Counted from the stretch's first letter, positions 10,701 through 17,371 are shown. The stretch: 64,000 nt of DNA from Gammaproteobacteria bacterium (GCA_036383255.1 DASVOS010000010.1:1-64000), one strand, 5' to 3'. Numbers and translations are program-made. The notes: a model not told the origin generated them from the letters alone.

Positions 10701-10773
10701 CTGGACGGTGGAGCGCGCCTTTGCCGACAGCCAGAAGATGGTTCGCGCTGTTATGGCGGGAGCTGCGGCTTAG
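7726..10773 (+). CDS. Eco57I-type N6-adenine DNA methyltransferase (restriction-modification)
   Basis: 1015 residues. An N-terminal domain of about 300 residues is of uncertain fold; it includes CESAKAREHHKAVWNQGVVP and a strand reading YLLLITDEEILLCEGF. Then follow the gamma-class N6-adenine methyltransferase landmarks: GAYYTPPFLVDYVL near 335, the SAM-binding motif ILDGAAGSGAFLVA near 363 (DGAAGSG in place of DPACGSG), and the catalytic NPPW in VVGNPPWKA near 478. The C-terminal half probably holds target recognition. It modifies adenine in a specific DNA sequence. Overlaps the MerR-like gene by four bases and precedes a nuclease gene by three bases. Could be a type IIG-like enzyme if the N-terminus is itself a nuclease, but no clear catalytic triad was seen there. 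Confidence 0.85.
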   Translation: MKQVTAALLQRLGYSGSRGFVPSERFGTMRANRHVLLQAQERVGVIGVFGIFGKREDTHEYFTPIVYIAECESAKAREHHKAVWNQGVVPYLLLITDEEILLCEGFRFSNREIGNNNWPGLLERTSHNSLYLQSGLPSYLKWLSAYELQSSIFWRDRQVGNIDISGRVDYQLLNGLDALTDCLTKAEGVLADRNLRPLDVESAHALIGRVLYLYFLHDKGLLSNNWRADAFPGINFDQASGWDAEQFWQLSDEIDSVFNGSVFPLSASKRKRIEKGHIEFAQIGLRYADSLGTAGFQNRLDLFDYDFSTLRIETLSSVYEQFLRGYGEDAQRKLGAYYTPPFLVDYVLSTVEENVPLERGVRILDGAAGSGAFLVAAYRRIIESTLGASRHSLPIRDLQSILKESIFGYELSADACHVTCFNLYLTLLDYVEEADLRQLLSQKGRKKVFPALLDTNVVNADFFDRRNENRSKFDVVVGNPPWKAIDANQDKVADRYLKIHFAEQPIGERQLAELFVWRYLTTFLSKNGVAGLLMPSKSFYNPASRAFRTALARASTLIGVADFSNLRHVMFERAVHPTMALFFRKKDPATDDSVWHFSPIRAEQPGAVARSNDKTRMWTLFIDEAAVQVTPYSAIEREPDIWSRLAWQKPIDRLLMNYFCDLAAHRYSNLETCARKLDISIARGGNSSDTGVPDKYILTARPSDDTYFLHHLKLKSVTRSLFPASSSSIVPLPQIISRRARGTYKQKFQGPLILLPRSLADVYYVDADIAYNSSFIGLSTKTSSSHEFLEALSKYLSSKVAKYFLILRSTRFLVDRPNIEPMILGQLPIPFAEDGVLQQQLIAADRSQVDQIVFDALKLTPEYRLAVDEFLKLRSQFADGRIPDEATRQVTSAELHEYSKFLSSDLDRWLGREASYTIRIIEARNRGVCLVKAAYRDAGGGRRNDIAADADLEAWLDQHIRNGLSSLSNSSAVIRDQSSASIYLVKPLEFMHWTVERAFADSQKMVRAVMAGAAA

Positions 10774-10776
10774 CTT

Positions 10777-11553
10777 ATGACGGAAGGGATTCCGGCACAA
10801 AACGAAGAAGCTTTCCTGAAGACGCTTATTAGTCGTGGGTTAGCACCCGATGAAGCGCAACTCTGGTTGCAGCTTTGTACTATTTCCATAAGATATATCC
10901 ATGGTGCCGAGGGGTTGTTGAAAGACGGTTGGCAAGAATTTCTGGCAAAAATAGAAGCTCAGAGAGTCGCGGCCAAAGATAAAGCAAAGAGGACGACTAG
11001 GAAGAGAGCTCCCAAGGGAGTAGCAAAAGCTCGTTTGCCAGAAGAAACAGATATTACTGTCGAGCTATACCACCACATGGATGTCGTTAGGGGAAGAAGT
11101 GAGCTGACTGATGGGTTGAGACAAATCGAGCCAAAATGTGACGATCCCATTCCGGCTCCGACCAGAACCGGAAAATATTCTCGGAAGCCTGATCTCACTT
11201 TTATTCATATGGCGACGCGTGAGAAAGTTGTTTTTGAAGCAAAGCGGTTGCTAGATGGATCGTCTATACAGGCATATAGGGGGTTAGAAGGTATGGGCTG
11301 CTTCAGCTCTACTGATAGTCCCTATTCGACTGGTCCAATTGTCGGAATGTTGGGCTATGTTTTAGAAGATAACGTTATCAATTGGCATACGAAGCTCAAA
11401 GACAGTGGAATCGTTTTTGCTGCAATATTTGGTCCGGTGACTCTGCCCGTGTCGGTTCCATACTCGTGGTACGACAGAACCGCGCTAAAGCTAAACGAGG
11501 CAGCGATGTTTCATTACTTGGCCGACTTTACCCCGTCGTCTGCAAAGAGCTGA
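10777..11553 (+). CDS. Putative PD-(D/E)XK restriction endonuclease
   Basis: 258 residues. A Lys/Arg-rich stretch lies at about 68-87. The centre carries a PD-(D/E)XK-type active site: KPD at 138-139 then, 14 residues on, E154-A-K156 in VVFEAKRL, with a possible earlier acidic residue in the helix before. The spacing and the hydrophobic strands around it are typical of restriction nucleases. The gene starts three bases after the methyltransferase stop, so the two are co-transcribed and form an inferred restriction-modification pair. No full-length family was recognised. AT-rich composition matches the rest of the unit and suggests transfer. Confidence 0.72.
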   Translation: MTEGIPAQNEEAFLKTLISRGLAPDEAQLWLQLCTISIRYIHGAEGLLKDGWQEFLAKIEAQRVAAKDKAKRTTRKRAPKGVAKARLPEETDITVELYHHMDVVRGRSELTDGLRQIEPKCDDPIPAPTRTGKYSRKPDLTFIHMATREKVVFEAKRLLDGSSIQAYRGLEGMGCFSSTDSPYSTGPIVGMLGYVLEDNVINWHTKLKDSGIVFAAIFGPVTLPVSVPYSWYDRTALKLNEAAMFHYLADFTPSSAKS

Positions 11554-11639
11554 TAGAAGCGTACTTTGCAGCGATAAGCAGCAATAAGGGAAAAGGAATC
11601 AGGTCCTGACTTAATACAATAACGGCGACGCAGGATTTC

Positions 11640-12359
11640 TCATGCAGGGGTGTATTTCTTTTCAAATAGCCGCTGCTTCTTCTTATCAATTGTCCAAGCT
11701 TCCATCTCTCTTTGCCGCTCTTCTAGATCTGCTAGATGAATCCAATAGTCACGCGGATGAGCCTTGTTAGGTGACTTGATCAGGTCTTCAAGCATCGCTG
11801 AAAGCTTGTCTAATGCCGATTTCTTCTTGTACAGGTCAATGACTGTTATCGCTTCTATTTCCGCCGTAGCATCCGCGTTTATATCTGTATTGTCGGAATT
11901 CAATGCTGAAACCCACTGACCATGAGCTAATTTATTGCGAATTAAACTAGGGTCGAAAATATAGTCGTTAATTAATTGCTCTAGTTTCTTTTTGACGTTA
12001 GGAATGTGATTGCTTCGTTGACTTGCTACGCGTGCTAAAGCTAAGTCAGAGGCTTTTAGCCACCCTTCTTTGATGCCTTTAGCGTTTATGCGTCTCTTAA
12101 TTTGAGATATTGAATTCAAATCCAAGCCATTTGGCGTGTGGATTATTTTTGAGAAGAGAGATTCAGCAAGTCCGCAGTAGATAAGAGCGAGAAGCTTTGA
12201 TTGAATTACGATTCCATTCTCATCATTTTTGGCTATCAATACATTTAACTGACGATTAATATGTGTCCATGTTTTTTCTAGTTGCCTGACATTTCTAGTT
12301 TGTGCTTTGAAAACTTCAACCCTTTGAGGGTCGCTCATATCTTTCTTAAAGATATTCAA
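11640..12359 (-). CDS. HEPN-motif protein, possible RNase of a defence island
   Basis: 239 residues, mostly alpha-helical by composition and rich in Lys, Asn and Ile. The key sight is R141-N-K-L-A-H146 followed by GQW: the RX4-6H motif of HEPN RNases, placed after a helix as in MAE_28990-like and related HEPN proteins. HEPN proteins often cleave RNA in toxin-antitoxin, abortive infection or restriction-linked systems. It is convergent with the restriction-modification unit, 86 bases from its end. No obvious antitoxin partner lies next to it. Assignment to a specific HEPN family is not possible by eye. Confidence 0.65.
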   Translation of the reverse strand: MNIFKKDMSDPQRVEVFKAQTRNVRQLEKTWTHINRQLNVLIAKNDENGIVIQSKLLALIYCGLAESLFSKIIHTPNGLDLNSISQIKRRINAKGIKEGWLKASDLALARVASQRSNHIPNVKKKLEQLINDYIFDPSLIRNKLAHGQWVSALNSDNTDINADATAEIEAITVIDLYKKKSALDKLSAMLEDLIKSPNKAHPRDYWIHLADLEERQREMEAWTIDKKKQRLFEKKYTPA

Positions 12360-12382
12360 AGCACATTACTCCCTCAATGTAC

Positions 12383-12452
12383 TTCACCCGCCCGGAATCG
12401 AACCGGGATCACCGAGTTACCGGTGGTCTTAGCCTAGTTAAACGACAGGTCA
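12383..12452 (-). tRNA. Degenerate tRNA-like gene (probable tRNA remnant)
   Basis: Read on the minus strand, 70 bases fold as a near-cloverleaf. The T-arm is perfect (CCCGG, loop TTCGATT, CCGGG). The D-arm is GTTT/AGAC with loop AACTAGGCTA containing GG. The anticodon stem is CACCG/CGGTG, and the acceptor is TGACCTG against CGGGTGA with one G-G mismatch and one wobble pair, then discriminator A. Defects: six-base anticodon loop (GTAACT), two-base variable region, base 26 missing, no CCA. It is more likely a decayed tRNA or old attachment site than a working tRNA. Confidence 0.4.
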
Positions 12453-12476
12453 ACAATAGTATTGCACCAAATCGCG

Positions 12477-12506
12477 ATAGGAGACAGACCACGATTAATT
12501 CGGCGG
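12477..12506 (+). repeat. 30-base direct repeat, left copy
   Basis: ATAG plus GAGACAGACCACGATTAA plus TTCGGCGG; an identical copy lies at 13086-13115. The two copies bracket the Rap1a-like gene. The repeat begins 24 bases from the tRNA-like remnant. Confidence 0.85.
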
Positions 12507-12642
12507 TGGCGCGGCCGCTCCGCGCCAGCGTTCGGCGGGGGCCTTTATATAGTGAGTGAACAGGTAGGGCCACGAAAGGAAAGGAAATAGAGGACAAACC
12601 CCAATTGTTAGCCTAGCACGTAGTATTCAAGGGAGATAACCA

Positions 12643-13089
12643 ATGAGTAGATCATTTCTATGCACACTGGTATTTGTTGGGATTATGGCGCTAAAACAAG
12701 CGACAGCGGGCGATATTGAAAAAACTGACGGAGGTGGCGCGTCCCTAGCGTCTTTCTGCAACCAAGCTAATCACGATAAAGACAACTACGAGTGGGGGAG
12801 TTGCATAGCCTACGTAACAGGTGTGACAAATGGCTTTGATCAAGCCATTATCACCCTCGCAAATGCTAGCGGCGGTAAGGCTTTAAAACCCGAAGATGCC
12901 AAAGCATACAAAGAGAGCGCCGAACTTCTATATCATGTTAGCTGCAGACCTATTGGTTCTACACCAGAACAAACGGCGTTGGTCGTCGCCAAGTACCTGG
13001 CTGACAACCCGCAGGACCTTCACCTGAACTCGAGCGTTCTTATCATGAGCGCAATCGCGCAAGCATGGCCGTGCTCAGGCAAAGAATAG
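12643..13089 (+). CDS. Rap1a/Tai-family immunity-like secreted protein
   Basis: 148 residues with a signal peptide (1-22) ending near TAG. The mature part shows the Rap1a/Tai pattern: an early FCN segment, WGSCIAYVTGVTNGFDQA, a mid-chain SCRPIG, and the end KYLADNPQDLHLNSSVLI with a final WPC. Cysteines are paired as in the family, whose known members are periplasmic inhibitors of type VI secretion amidase toxins. No toxin gene is adjacent, so it may be an orphan immunity gene. The gene is flanked by a 30-base direct repeat whose right copy begins within its stop codon. Function as immunity is inferred from family resemblance. Confidence 0.7.
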   Translation: MSRSFLCTLVFVGIMALKQATAGDIEKTDGGGASLASFCNQANHDKDNYEWGSCIAYVTGVTNGFDQAIITLANASGGKALKPEDAKAYKESAELLYHVSCRPIGSTPEQTALVVAKYLADNPQDLHLNSSVLIMSAIAQAWPCSGKE

Positions 13090-13115
13090 GAGACAGACCA
13101 CGATTAATTCGGCGG
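13086..13115 (+). repeat. 30-base direct repeat, right copy
   Basis: Identical to 12477-12506 over 30 bases, starting inside the stop codon of the Rap1a-like gene. The GC-rich sequence after both copies is also similar (CGCGG). Confidence 0.85.
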
Positions 13116-13150
13116 CGCGGCAGGGCCCAGGTTTTGAGTTACAAAGGCAT

Positions 13151-13444
13151 CTATGGATTCCACGAGAGATGCGCCTTTGGGTCCTCTCCGAAACCGGCAG
13201 CCATTAATACGTCTCGCCAGTCAATTTGTGCCTCGCGCACGGTCTGCCTAAGTTTGGTTAAGTCTCCACCTGAAAGCTTAAGTACGGCTAGGTGGATTCT
13301 TTCGTTGCCAGCGACGTCACCAGGCACGGAAAATGGGAGAGTGTCTCCACACTCGGCACGCAGGTATTCCTCAACTTCCGCAACGTAGGCGGGTTGGAAT
13401 AACTTTCTAATCCGAGACTTTGTGCCTTCGCTTAGCTCAGTCAT
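13151..13444 (-). CDS. Conserved hypothetical protein
   Basis: 97 residues, soluble and with no signal peptide. Its centre reads RIHLAVLKLSGGDLTKLRQ and its end DWRDVLMAAGF. These resemble a small family of uncharacterised proteins often seen next to phage or immunity genes, in which the Leu-Ser-Gly-Gly-Asp and Asp-Trp-Arg-Asp-Leu pieces are conserved. That resemblance is from memory and function is unknown. On the minus strand with the next two genes, so it may be the last gene of a short operon starting at 14016. Confidence 0.6.
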   Translation of the reverse strand: MTELSEGTKSRIRKLFQPAYVAEVEEYLRAECGDTLPFSVPGDVAGNERIHLAVLKLSGGDLTKLRQTVREAQIDWRDVLMAAGFGEDPKAHLSWNP

Positions 13445-13453
13445 TTTTGTCTC

Positions 13454-13570
13454 TCAAATATTCGGAAGTCGTGGCGGCGGCGGAGCCGTACCGGGGTCTG
13501 GAGCCGGGGGCAGATCGGGAGTCGGCGGCGCAGTTCCAAGATCCGGAGGAGGAAATGCCGTGCGGTTCAT
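13454..13570 (-). CDS. Possible small proline-rich protein
   Basis: 38 residues starting MNRTAFPPPDLGTAPP, with internally repeated Pro/Asp/Gly-Thr-Ala units. The start lies two bases after the stop of the lipoprotein gene, so translation could be coupled, but no ribosome site is evident. Low-complexity GC-rich sequence can give such a frame by chance. Confidence 0.25.
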   Translation of the reverse strand: MNRTAFPPPDLGTAPPTPDLPPAPDPGTAPPPPRLPNI

Positions 13571-13572
13571 GG

Positions 13573-14016
13573 CTAATACTCCGTGAACATCAGTACTTCG
13601 GAATAACGGATGAATGTCTGCCCGGCGTGGTCGGTGCCGCAATCTAGCAGGTAGTAGCTAACCTTTTCAGATTCAATCTTGAAGGTGTAGGTGCGGTCTT
13701 CAGGGAGAAGGTCGCCGTTCTTGATCGCGTCAAGCATTCCTTCGTCACCGGTTTGCCGACGACATTGCAGGGTCGCGATGTACTCGCCGGGACGTAGCCA
13801 TAAGGCGGTCGTGGTCGATGATGGTTTGAAGGGCGAACTACCGTCGTCTTTCTTGCCTATCTCTTGTATCTGGACGGCGGGGCTAGAATCAGGAAGGGTC
13901 GCGATCTTCAATTGCACGTACATATTGAAAGCAGGAGGCGTATCTCTTATGGGCGCACAGCCATATAGGGCGGCAATTCCAGCCACCAATAGATAGACGA
14001 GCGGATATCCCCTCAT
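13573..14016 (-). CDS. Small lipoprotein of unknown function
   Basis: 147 residues from ATG 14016, which has AGGGA six bases upstream; an ATG six bases earlier lies too close to that site. The signal peptide MRGYPLVYLLVAGIAALYGC ends in a lipobox, so the mature protein is membrane-anchored by lipid. The body has a beta-rich look with TTTALWLRPGEYIATLQCRR and a Cys near the end (LLDCGTDHAGQTF). The signal peptide and its DNA closely resemble those of the gene at 16892-17371, although the mature parts differ. Divergent from the gene at 14167 across leader copy 1. No family recognised. Confidence 0.7.
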   Translation of the reverse strand: MRGYPLVYLLVAGIAALYGCAPIRDTPPAFNMYVQLKIATLPDSSPAVQIQEIGKKDDGSSPFKPSSTTTALWLRPGEYIATLQCRRQTGDEGMLDAIKNGDLLPEDRTYTFKIESEKVSYYLLDCGTDHAGQTFIRYSEVLMFTEY

Positions 14017-14082
14017 AGACATTCCCTGTAATCCCTGTCCTGTTTCCCGTCTCAAGTATAAGCGCACTCTTGCCCACCTGAA

Positions 14083-14159
14083 GGGGCTATAGAATCCCCG
14101 GTTTTATCGCTAGGATTAGGCTGTCTTAGCGCGCCAGGGATTTGGGAAAGGGGTACACG
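14083..14159 (+). repeat. Leader repeat, copy 1
   Basis: Begins GGGG-CTATAGAAT-CCCC (hairpin), then GGTTTTATCGCTAGGATT, AGGCTGTCTTAGCGCG, and ends TTGGGAAAGGGGTACACG. It is nearly identical to copies at 14585, 18334 and 21505 and shared in part with those at 15350 and 19562. A TTGCCC box lies 12 bases before TATAGA here and in copies 4 and 6. Probably promoter plus 5-prime leader and ribosome site (AAAGGGG). Confidence 0.85.
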
Positions 14160-14166
14160 GAATCTC

Positions 14167-14571
14167 ATGGAAATCGTATTGCAGACCAATAAGGAAAACC
14201 CAAGTCTTGTGTTCCAGAACGTGACCCGGTTTCGTGACTCATCTGGATATGCAGTAGACCTGTCCATCGCTTCGGGTGCCTTTTCGGCGATTTATCCGTT
14301 CTATTTCGAAGAGTATCCTCTGACTGAATTCATCTCCTCACTATCTGCTATGGATGAGACCCTGTCGGGGAAGGCGACGCTTAAGCCCATGTGGGAGAAA
14401 CAATTCATAGAGTTCATCGCGGGTAATAGCGGGCATGTCACCGTACGAGGCGAGCTGCTGGAGCACGGCGCATTTACGCAGAAACTGGCTTTCGGATTCA
14501 AAACCGACCAGACCTGCCTGGGACCCTTCATAAGGGCATTGAAGTCTATGCAAACCATGGACCCGGAATGA
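14167..14571 (+). CDS. WapI-like immunity family protein
   Basis: 134 residues, cytoplasmic, with no signal peptide. The second half reads EKQFIEFIAGNSGHVTVRGELLEHG, then FGFKTDQTCLGPFIRAL: the pattern of WapI-family immunity proteins (beta-strand, GHVTVRG turn, FKTDQT-LGPF helix). Such proteins neutralise contact-dependent toxins of the WapA/Rhs type. No toxin gene adjoins it, so it would be an orphan immunity gene. Preceded by leader copy 1; its ATG lies seven bases after the conserved leader end, so unlike other units the leader is not fused exactly at the start codon. Family call from memory of the pattern. Confidence 0.6.
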   Translation: MEIVLQTNKENPSLVFQNVTRFRDSSGYAVDLSIASGAFSAIYPFYFEEYPLTEFISSLSAMDETLSGKATLKPMWEKQFIEFIAGNSGHVTVRGELLEHGAFTQKLAFGFKTDQTCLGPFIRALKSMQTMDPE

Positions 14572-14584
14572 TCGCGGTGGCGCT

Positions 14585-14665
14585 GGGGCTATAGAATCCC
14601 CAGTTTTATCGCTAGGATTAGGCTGTCTTAGCGCGCTCTCTTGGAAATTTGGGAAAGGGGTACAC
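14585..14665 (+). repeat. Leader repeat, copy 2
   Basis: Starts GGGG-CTATAGAAT-CCCC 13 bases after the previous stop and continues through the same core to GGGAAAGGGGTACAC, ending exactly at the GTG start of the next gene. The TTGCCC box seen ahead of copies 1, 4 and 6 is missing. Confidence 0.85.
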
Positions 14666-15310
14666 GTGAATCGTCATTTGGGTTTTTGCGCACTGACTAT
14701 TGCGCTTAGCGCGACCGGTTGTACGTCTACGCCTTCCATGCCAGTGGCGCGGGCTCCGATCGGGGCCAGCTGCGCGATAGCGGAGTGGGTGCCCATATGT
14801 GACGCAGACATCCGGAAGCGCTTTCCCGAGATATTACCGTCGGACAAGATTCTGGATAAGGATTTCGATGATTCAGCCGAGCCTGTCACGGCCACGGTGA
14901 CCTATACACCAGAGATCACCGGTCCGCACACCGTGAAGGCGAAAGTGCTGATCTGTTCCGAGTACGGCGAAGGACAGGATTTCGACTGTCACTTGACCCG
15001 GCCGGTGGGCTATTACGACACCGACCCAAACCTCTATTTACGGATCTCCAAGCAGGTAAGTACCGATTTTGCTCAACAGGTTATCCATCTATGGTCACAA
15101 GGCAAAGTGACCGTTGAGCGAAGCGACTGGCTGCTCTCTTTGCGGCTAACGGACGTTCGGAACTTCATATTGGACTACCACCTGCACGGCGTGTACGTGC
15201 TGATGATGATTTCCAGCGGGTGCAATGGTCCGATATATATCAGAATCGAAGGGCAAGCCGATTCAGAACAACTTCGGGTGACTAGGCCTCCTGAGGTTAT
15301 GTGCATCTGA
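14666..15310 (+). CDS. Lipoprotein of unknown function
   Basis: 214 residues from GTG 14666, which directly follows leader copy 2 (AAAGGGG at good spacing). The signal peptide MNRHLGFCALTIALSATGC has a lipobox (SATGC), so the mature protein is lipid-anchored. The middle contains a beta-rich part with VTATVTYTPEITGPHTVKAK and paired cysteines (VLICSEYGEGQDFDCHL, later SSGCNGPIYIR). No enzyme motif was seen and no family recognised. The context of immunity-like neighbours suggests a role at the envelope, which is inference only. Confidence 0.68.
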   Translation: MNRHLGFCALTIALSATGCTSTPSMPVARAPIGASCAIAEWVPICDADIRKRFPEILPSDKILDKDFDDSAEPVTATVTYTPEITGPHTVKAKVLICSEYGEGQDFDCHLTRPVGYYDTDPNLYLRISKQVSTDFAQQVIHLWSQGKVTVERSDWLLSLRLTDVRNFILDYHLHGVYVLMMISSGCNGPIYIRIEGQADSEQLRVTRPPEVMCI

Positions 15311-15349
15311 GCAAGAAATAGCGGTGGGAAAAAGAGGCGGTTCAGACTT

Positions 15350-15408
15350 ACACTCGGATGAGACTGTCTTAGCGCGCGCTTCTGGGGAATTTGGGGAAAG
15401 GGATGCAA
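15350..15408 (+). repeat. Leader repeat, copy 3 (truncated)
   Basis: Only the right part is present: CGGATGAGACTGTCTTAGCGCG through GGAATTTGGGGAAAGGGATGCAA; the hairpin is absent. Ends at the GTG that aligns with the start used after copies 2 and 4. Confidence 0.7.
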
Positions 15409-16047
15409 GTGAATCTTAAGAATTTTCTGGGGCTACTAACCTTACTAGGGTTGGCTACTGTTGCTATGGCTGCAGACCAACCAGCTTCCAACGGACCTGA
15501 CGAGTTAGTGTTCAAGGCGCCCGACCATCTCTTGCCTTTGGATGGAGGCGGTATTGGTTTGTATCAGGGATATCTAGATTTCCTGAAAGCCGTCACCCCC
15601 AGATCGGACAACCCGCAGTCTTCCGTATATATCTGGCCATCCTTCAAGCCCGCAATTTTCATGGCGATTTATCAGACAGGTGATGAGAAGAGTTATTACC
15701 TTCTGTACGCTTTGGCTACTAAGCCAAATCCCACAGTATCGACAATGCCCGTACCAGATGCCTTTGCTAAGGCGGTATCTGAGAAGCTTGAAAAAATTAT
15801 AAGGGCGAGTACGCACTACCCAAGTGCAAATCAGGTGTATATCGAATGTACTGATGGGACGAGCTATATATTCGAGAGTTATAACTTATATGGCGCGGCA
15901 GGTTGTCCTGCCGCAGGTGTCTCACTGCAATTGGAGCACGTGGCGAACGATCTTGTCGATTTAGCTGAATTGAGGCTGGCATCACAGCCAGAGCAGAAAG
16001 CGAAGATGGAAAAGATCCTGTCGGAGCTCGATGCGACGAGTTACTAG
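15409..16047 (+). CDS. Secreted protein of unknown function
   Basis: 212 residues from GTG 15409, chosen because it aligns with the GTG fused to leader copies 2 and 4; ATG 15403 two codons earlier is equally possible. The signal peptide VNLKNFLGLLTLLGLATVAMA ends just before ADQ, so the protein is periplasmic. The mature part holds LDGGGIGLYQGYLDFLKAV, YYLLYALATKP, and a YIECTDGTSYIFESY strand, with two cysteines (IECT, GCPAAG) that could pair. No known family was recognised. It may be a periplasmic immunity-like protein given its neighbours, but that is only inferred. Confidence 0.65.
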   Translation: MNLKNFLGLLTLLGLATVAMAADQPASNGPDELVFKAPDHLLPLDGGGIGLYQGYLDFLKAVTPRSDNPQSSVYIWPSFKPAIFMAIYQTGDEKSYYLLYALATKPNPTVSTMPVPDAFAKAVSEKLEKIIRASTHYPSANQVYIECTDGTSYIFESYNLYGAAGCPAAGVSLQLEHVANDLVDLAELRLASQPEQKAKMEKILSELDATSY

Positions 16048-16083
16048 AATTGGTCGTGTTGTATATATGAGTAAGGAAGGGAA

Positions 16084-16863
16084 GTGAAGGATCAACAAGA
16101 GAGCGAGCTTCACCTCACAAAGATGAACCTGACTTGGGCGAATCTTAAGCTATGGTTCATCCAGCATCATGTCTACATCGAAGTGAGTCTGCTACTCACG
16201 ATGCTGCTTTGGGCAGGGGTGGAATATTTCTATCACCCTAACGCGACTCTACCTGTCCCCGCAGATGGCAAGCTGGCTTGGGGTACCGCGGCCTCCTCAT
16301 TTCAAGTCATCCAGCAGGGGACGACCCTCACGCTTACGCGGTATCGTGGCGGCGCGCAGGTCTATCTCATGTTGTTCATGTTCTACCTCTGCGTCTACAC
16401 GACATTGGAGATGTTCGCTGTCGCCATCGGCAGGGATGACAAGCCGCCTATCCATCAGCGCATTATCTCCAAGAGAGGGAATTGGCTATCAATGCTGGGC
16501 TCCGTGCTGGTTAACCTCTTCCTGGTATTTGTTCTCGCGGTTCTTTGGTTGGGACTATTTTATCCGGAGTTCCGGGCGGTGACCTACACCGAGGTAATCA
16601 CCATTTCACCTGCGGATGATCTGATCAGTTGGGATGGTGAGCCATTTCTGAATATAAGCCAGGTGGGCTATTTCTACGGAGAGCGGCATGGCGGCCGCAT
16701 AAAGACATACGAGTGGGGCGTGTACCTCATGGATGGGCAGACCGTCGTATTCAACGATGATTCGACTATCACCTCAGATATCTACGATGAGGACCGGAAT
16801 TCTTCTCTAGTTGTGTTTTTGAACAATTATTTGGGCAAGACGCAACCCGGCAATCCAATGTAA
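16084..16863 (+). CDS. Membrane protein of unknown function
   Basis: 259 residues from GTG 16084, with GGAAGGG upstream. Three hydrophobic segments (about 24-45, 98-118 and 137-162) flank a short cytoplasmic loop with basic residues (DDKPPIHQRIISKRGNW). The C-terminal about 95 residues, rich in Tyr, Asp and Glu, are predicted outside the membrane. It follows the secreted protein gene by 36 bases on the same strand, so the pair may be co-transcribed from leader copy 3. No family recognised; it could be an inner-membrane immunity protein. Confidence 0.62.
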   Translation: MKDQQESELHLTKMNLTWANLKLWFIQHHVYIEVSLLLTMLLWAGVEYFYHPNATLPVPADGKLAWGTAASSFQVIQQGTTLTLTRYRGGAQVYLMLFMFYLCVYTTLEMFAVAIGRDDKPPIHQRIISKRGNWLSMLGSVLVNLFLVFVLAVLWLGLFYPEFRAVTYTEVITISPADDLISWDGEPFLNISQVGYFYGERHGGRIKTYEWGVYLMDGQTVVFNDDSTITSDIYDEDRNSSLVVFLNNYLGKTQPGNPM

Positions 16864-16891
16864 ATCGGACAAAATCTGAGTCCAAACCGGC

Positions 16892-17371
16892 CTAGTCCGA
16901 GGACGGAGCACACGCCTTCCGGCCCGCGATATCCGCAGTGAGCTGCATGAACCGCATGTAATCGGGATCGCCCCACGCTTTGTGGACCCGCTTGGGCGGG
17001 TCGGTGAGGGTGGCATCCACGAGGATCGTCCCCTTGCCGTCCAGCATCGCGTAGCGCCTTGCGGTATACCGCAGCGTGGCGCAATCCAGGCGCATCTCCA
17101 CCCATTCCTCCATCACCCCGTAGCGGCCGTGATGCTGCGGCTCGTCATAGATGAGCTTGCCCCACACGTCGAACTGGTCAGCCTGGGAGCTGTCCGCTAA
17201 TCCCAGCGGCTCGCTCAGGGCCACATAGAGCTTGCGGGCGGGGTCCTTCAGGACGTGGGGAGCCTTCTCCCATACCCCCAAGCCGGAGATGTCCGGCTCC
17301 GCCGCGGACGCGCCAAGGCCCGTCACGGCCATCCCCACTGCCAGCAGATAGATGAGCGGATACGTCTTCAT
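16892..17371 (-). CDS. Surface-adhesin E-like secreted protein
   Basis: 159 residues from ATG 17371. The signal peptide MKTYPLIYLLAVGMAVTGLG matches closely that of the lipoprotein at 13573-14016. The mature part resembles the surface-adhesin E family seen beside phage and immunity genes: VWGKLIYDEPQ, MEEWVEMRLDCATLRYTARR, then a final Cys (IAGRKAC) that would pair with the DCAT cysteine. Probably periplasmic or surface-exposed. The family call is tentative. Upstream sequence includes a TATATA box near 17399 for the minus strand. Confidence 0.58.
   Translation of the reverse strand: MKTYPLIYLLAVGMAVTGLGASAAEPDISGLGVWEKAPHVLKDPARKLYVALSEPLGLADSSQADQFDVWGKLIYDEPQHHGRYGVMEEWVEMRLDCATLRYTARRYAMLDGKGTILVDATLTDPPKRVHKAWGDPDYMRFMQLTADIAGRKACAPSSD

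Noticed and set aside
12377-12559. 60-residue plus-strand frame over the tRNA-like element
   Set aside because: It starts inside the T-arm complement and crosses the direct repeat; frames like this commonly arise over tRNA genes.
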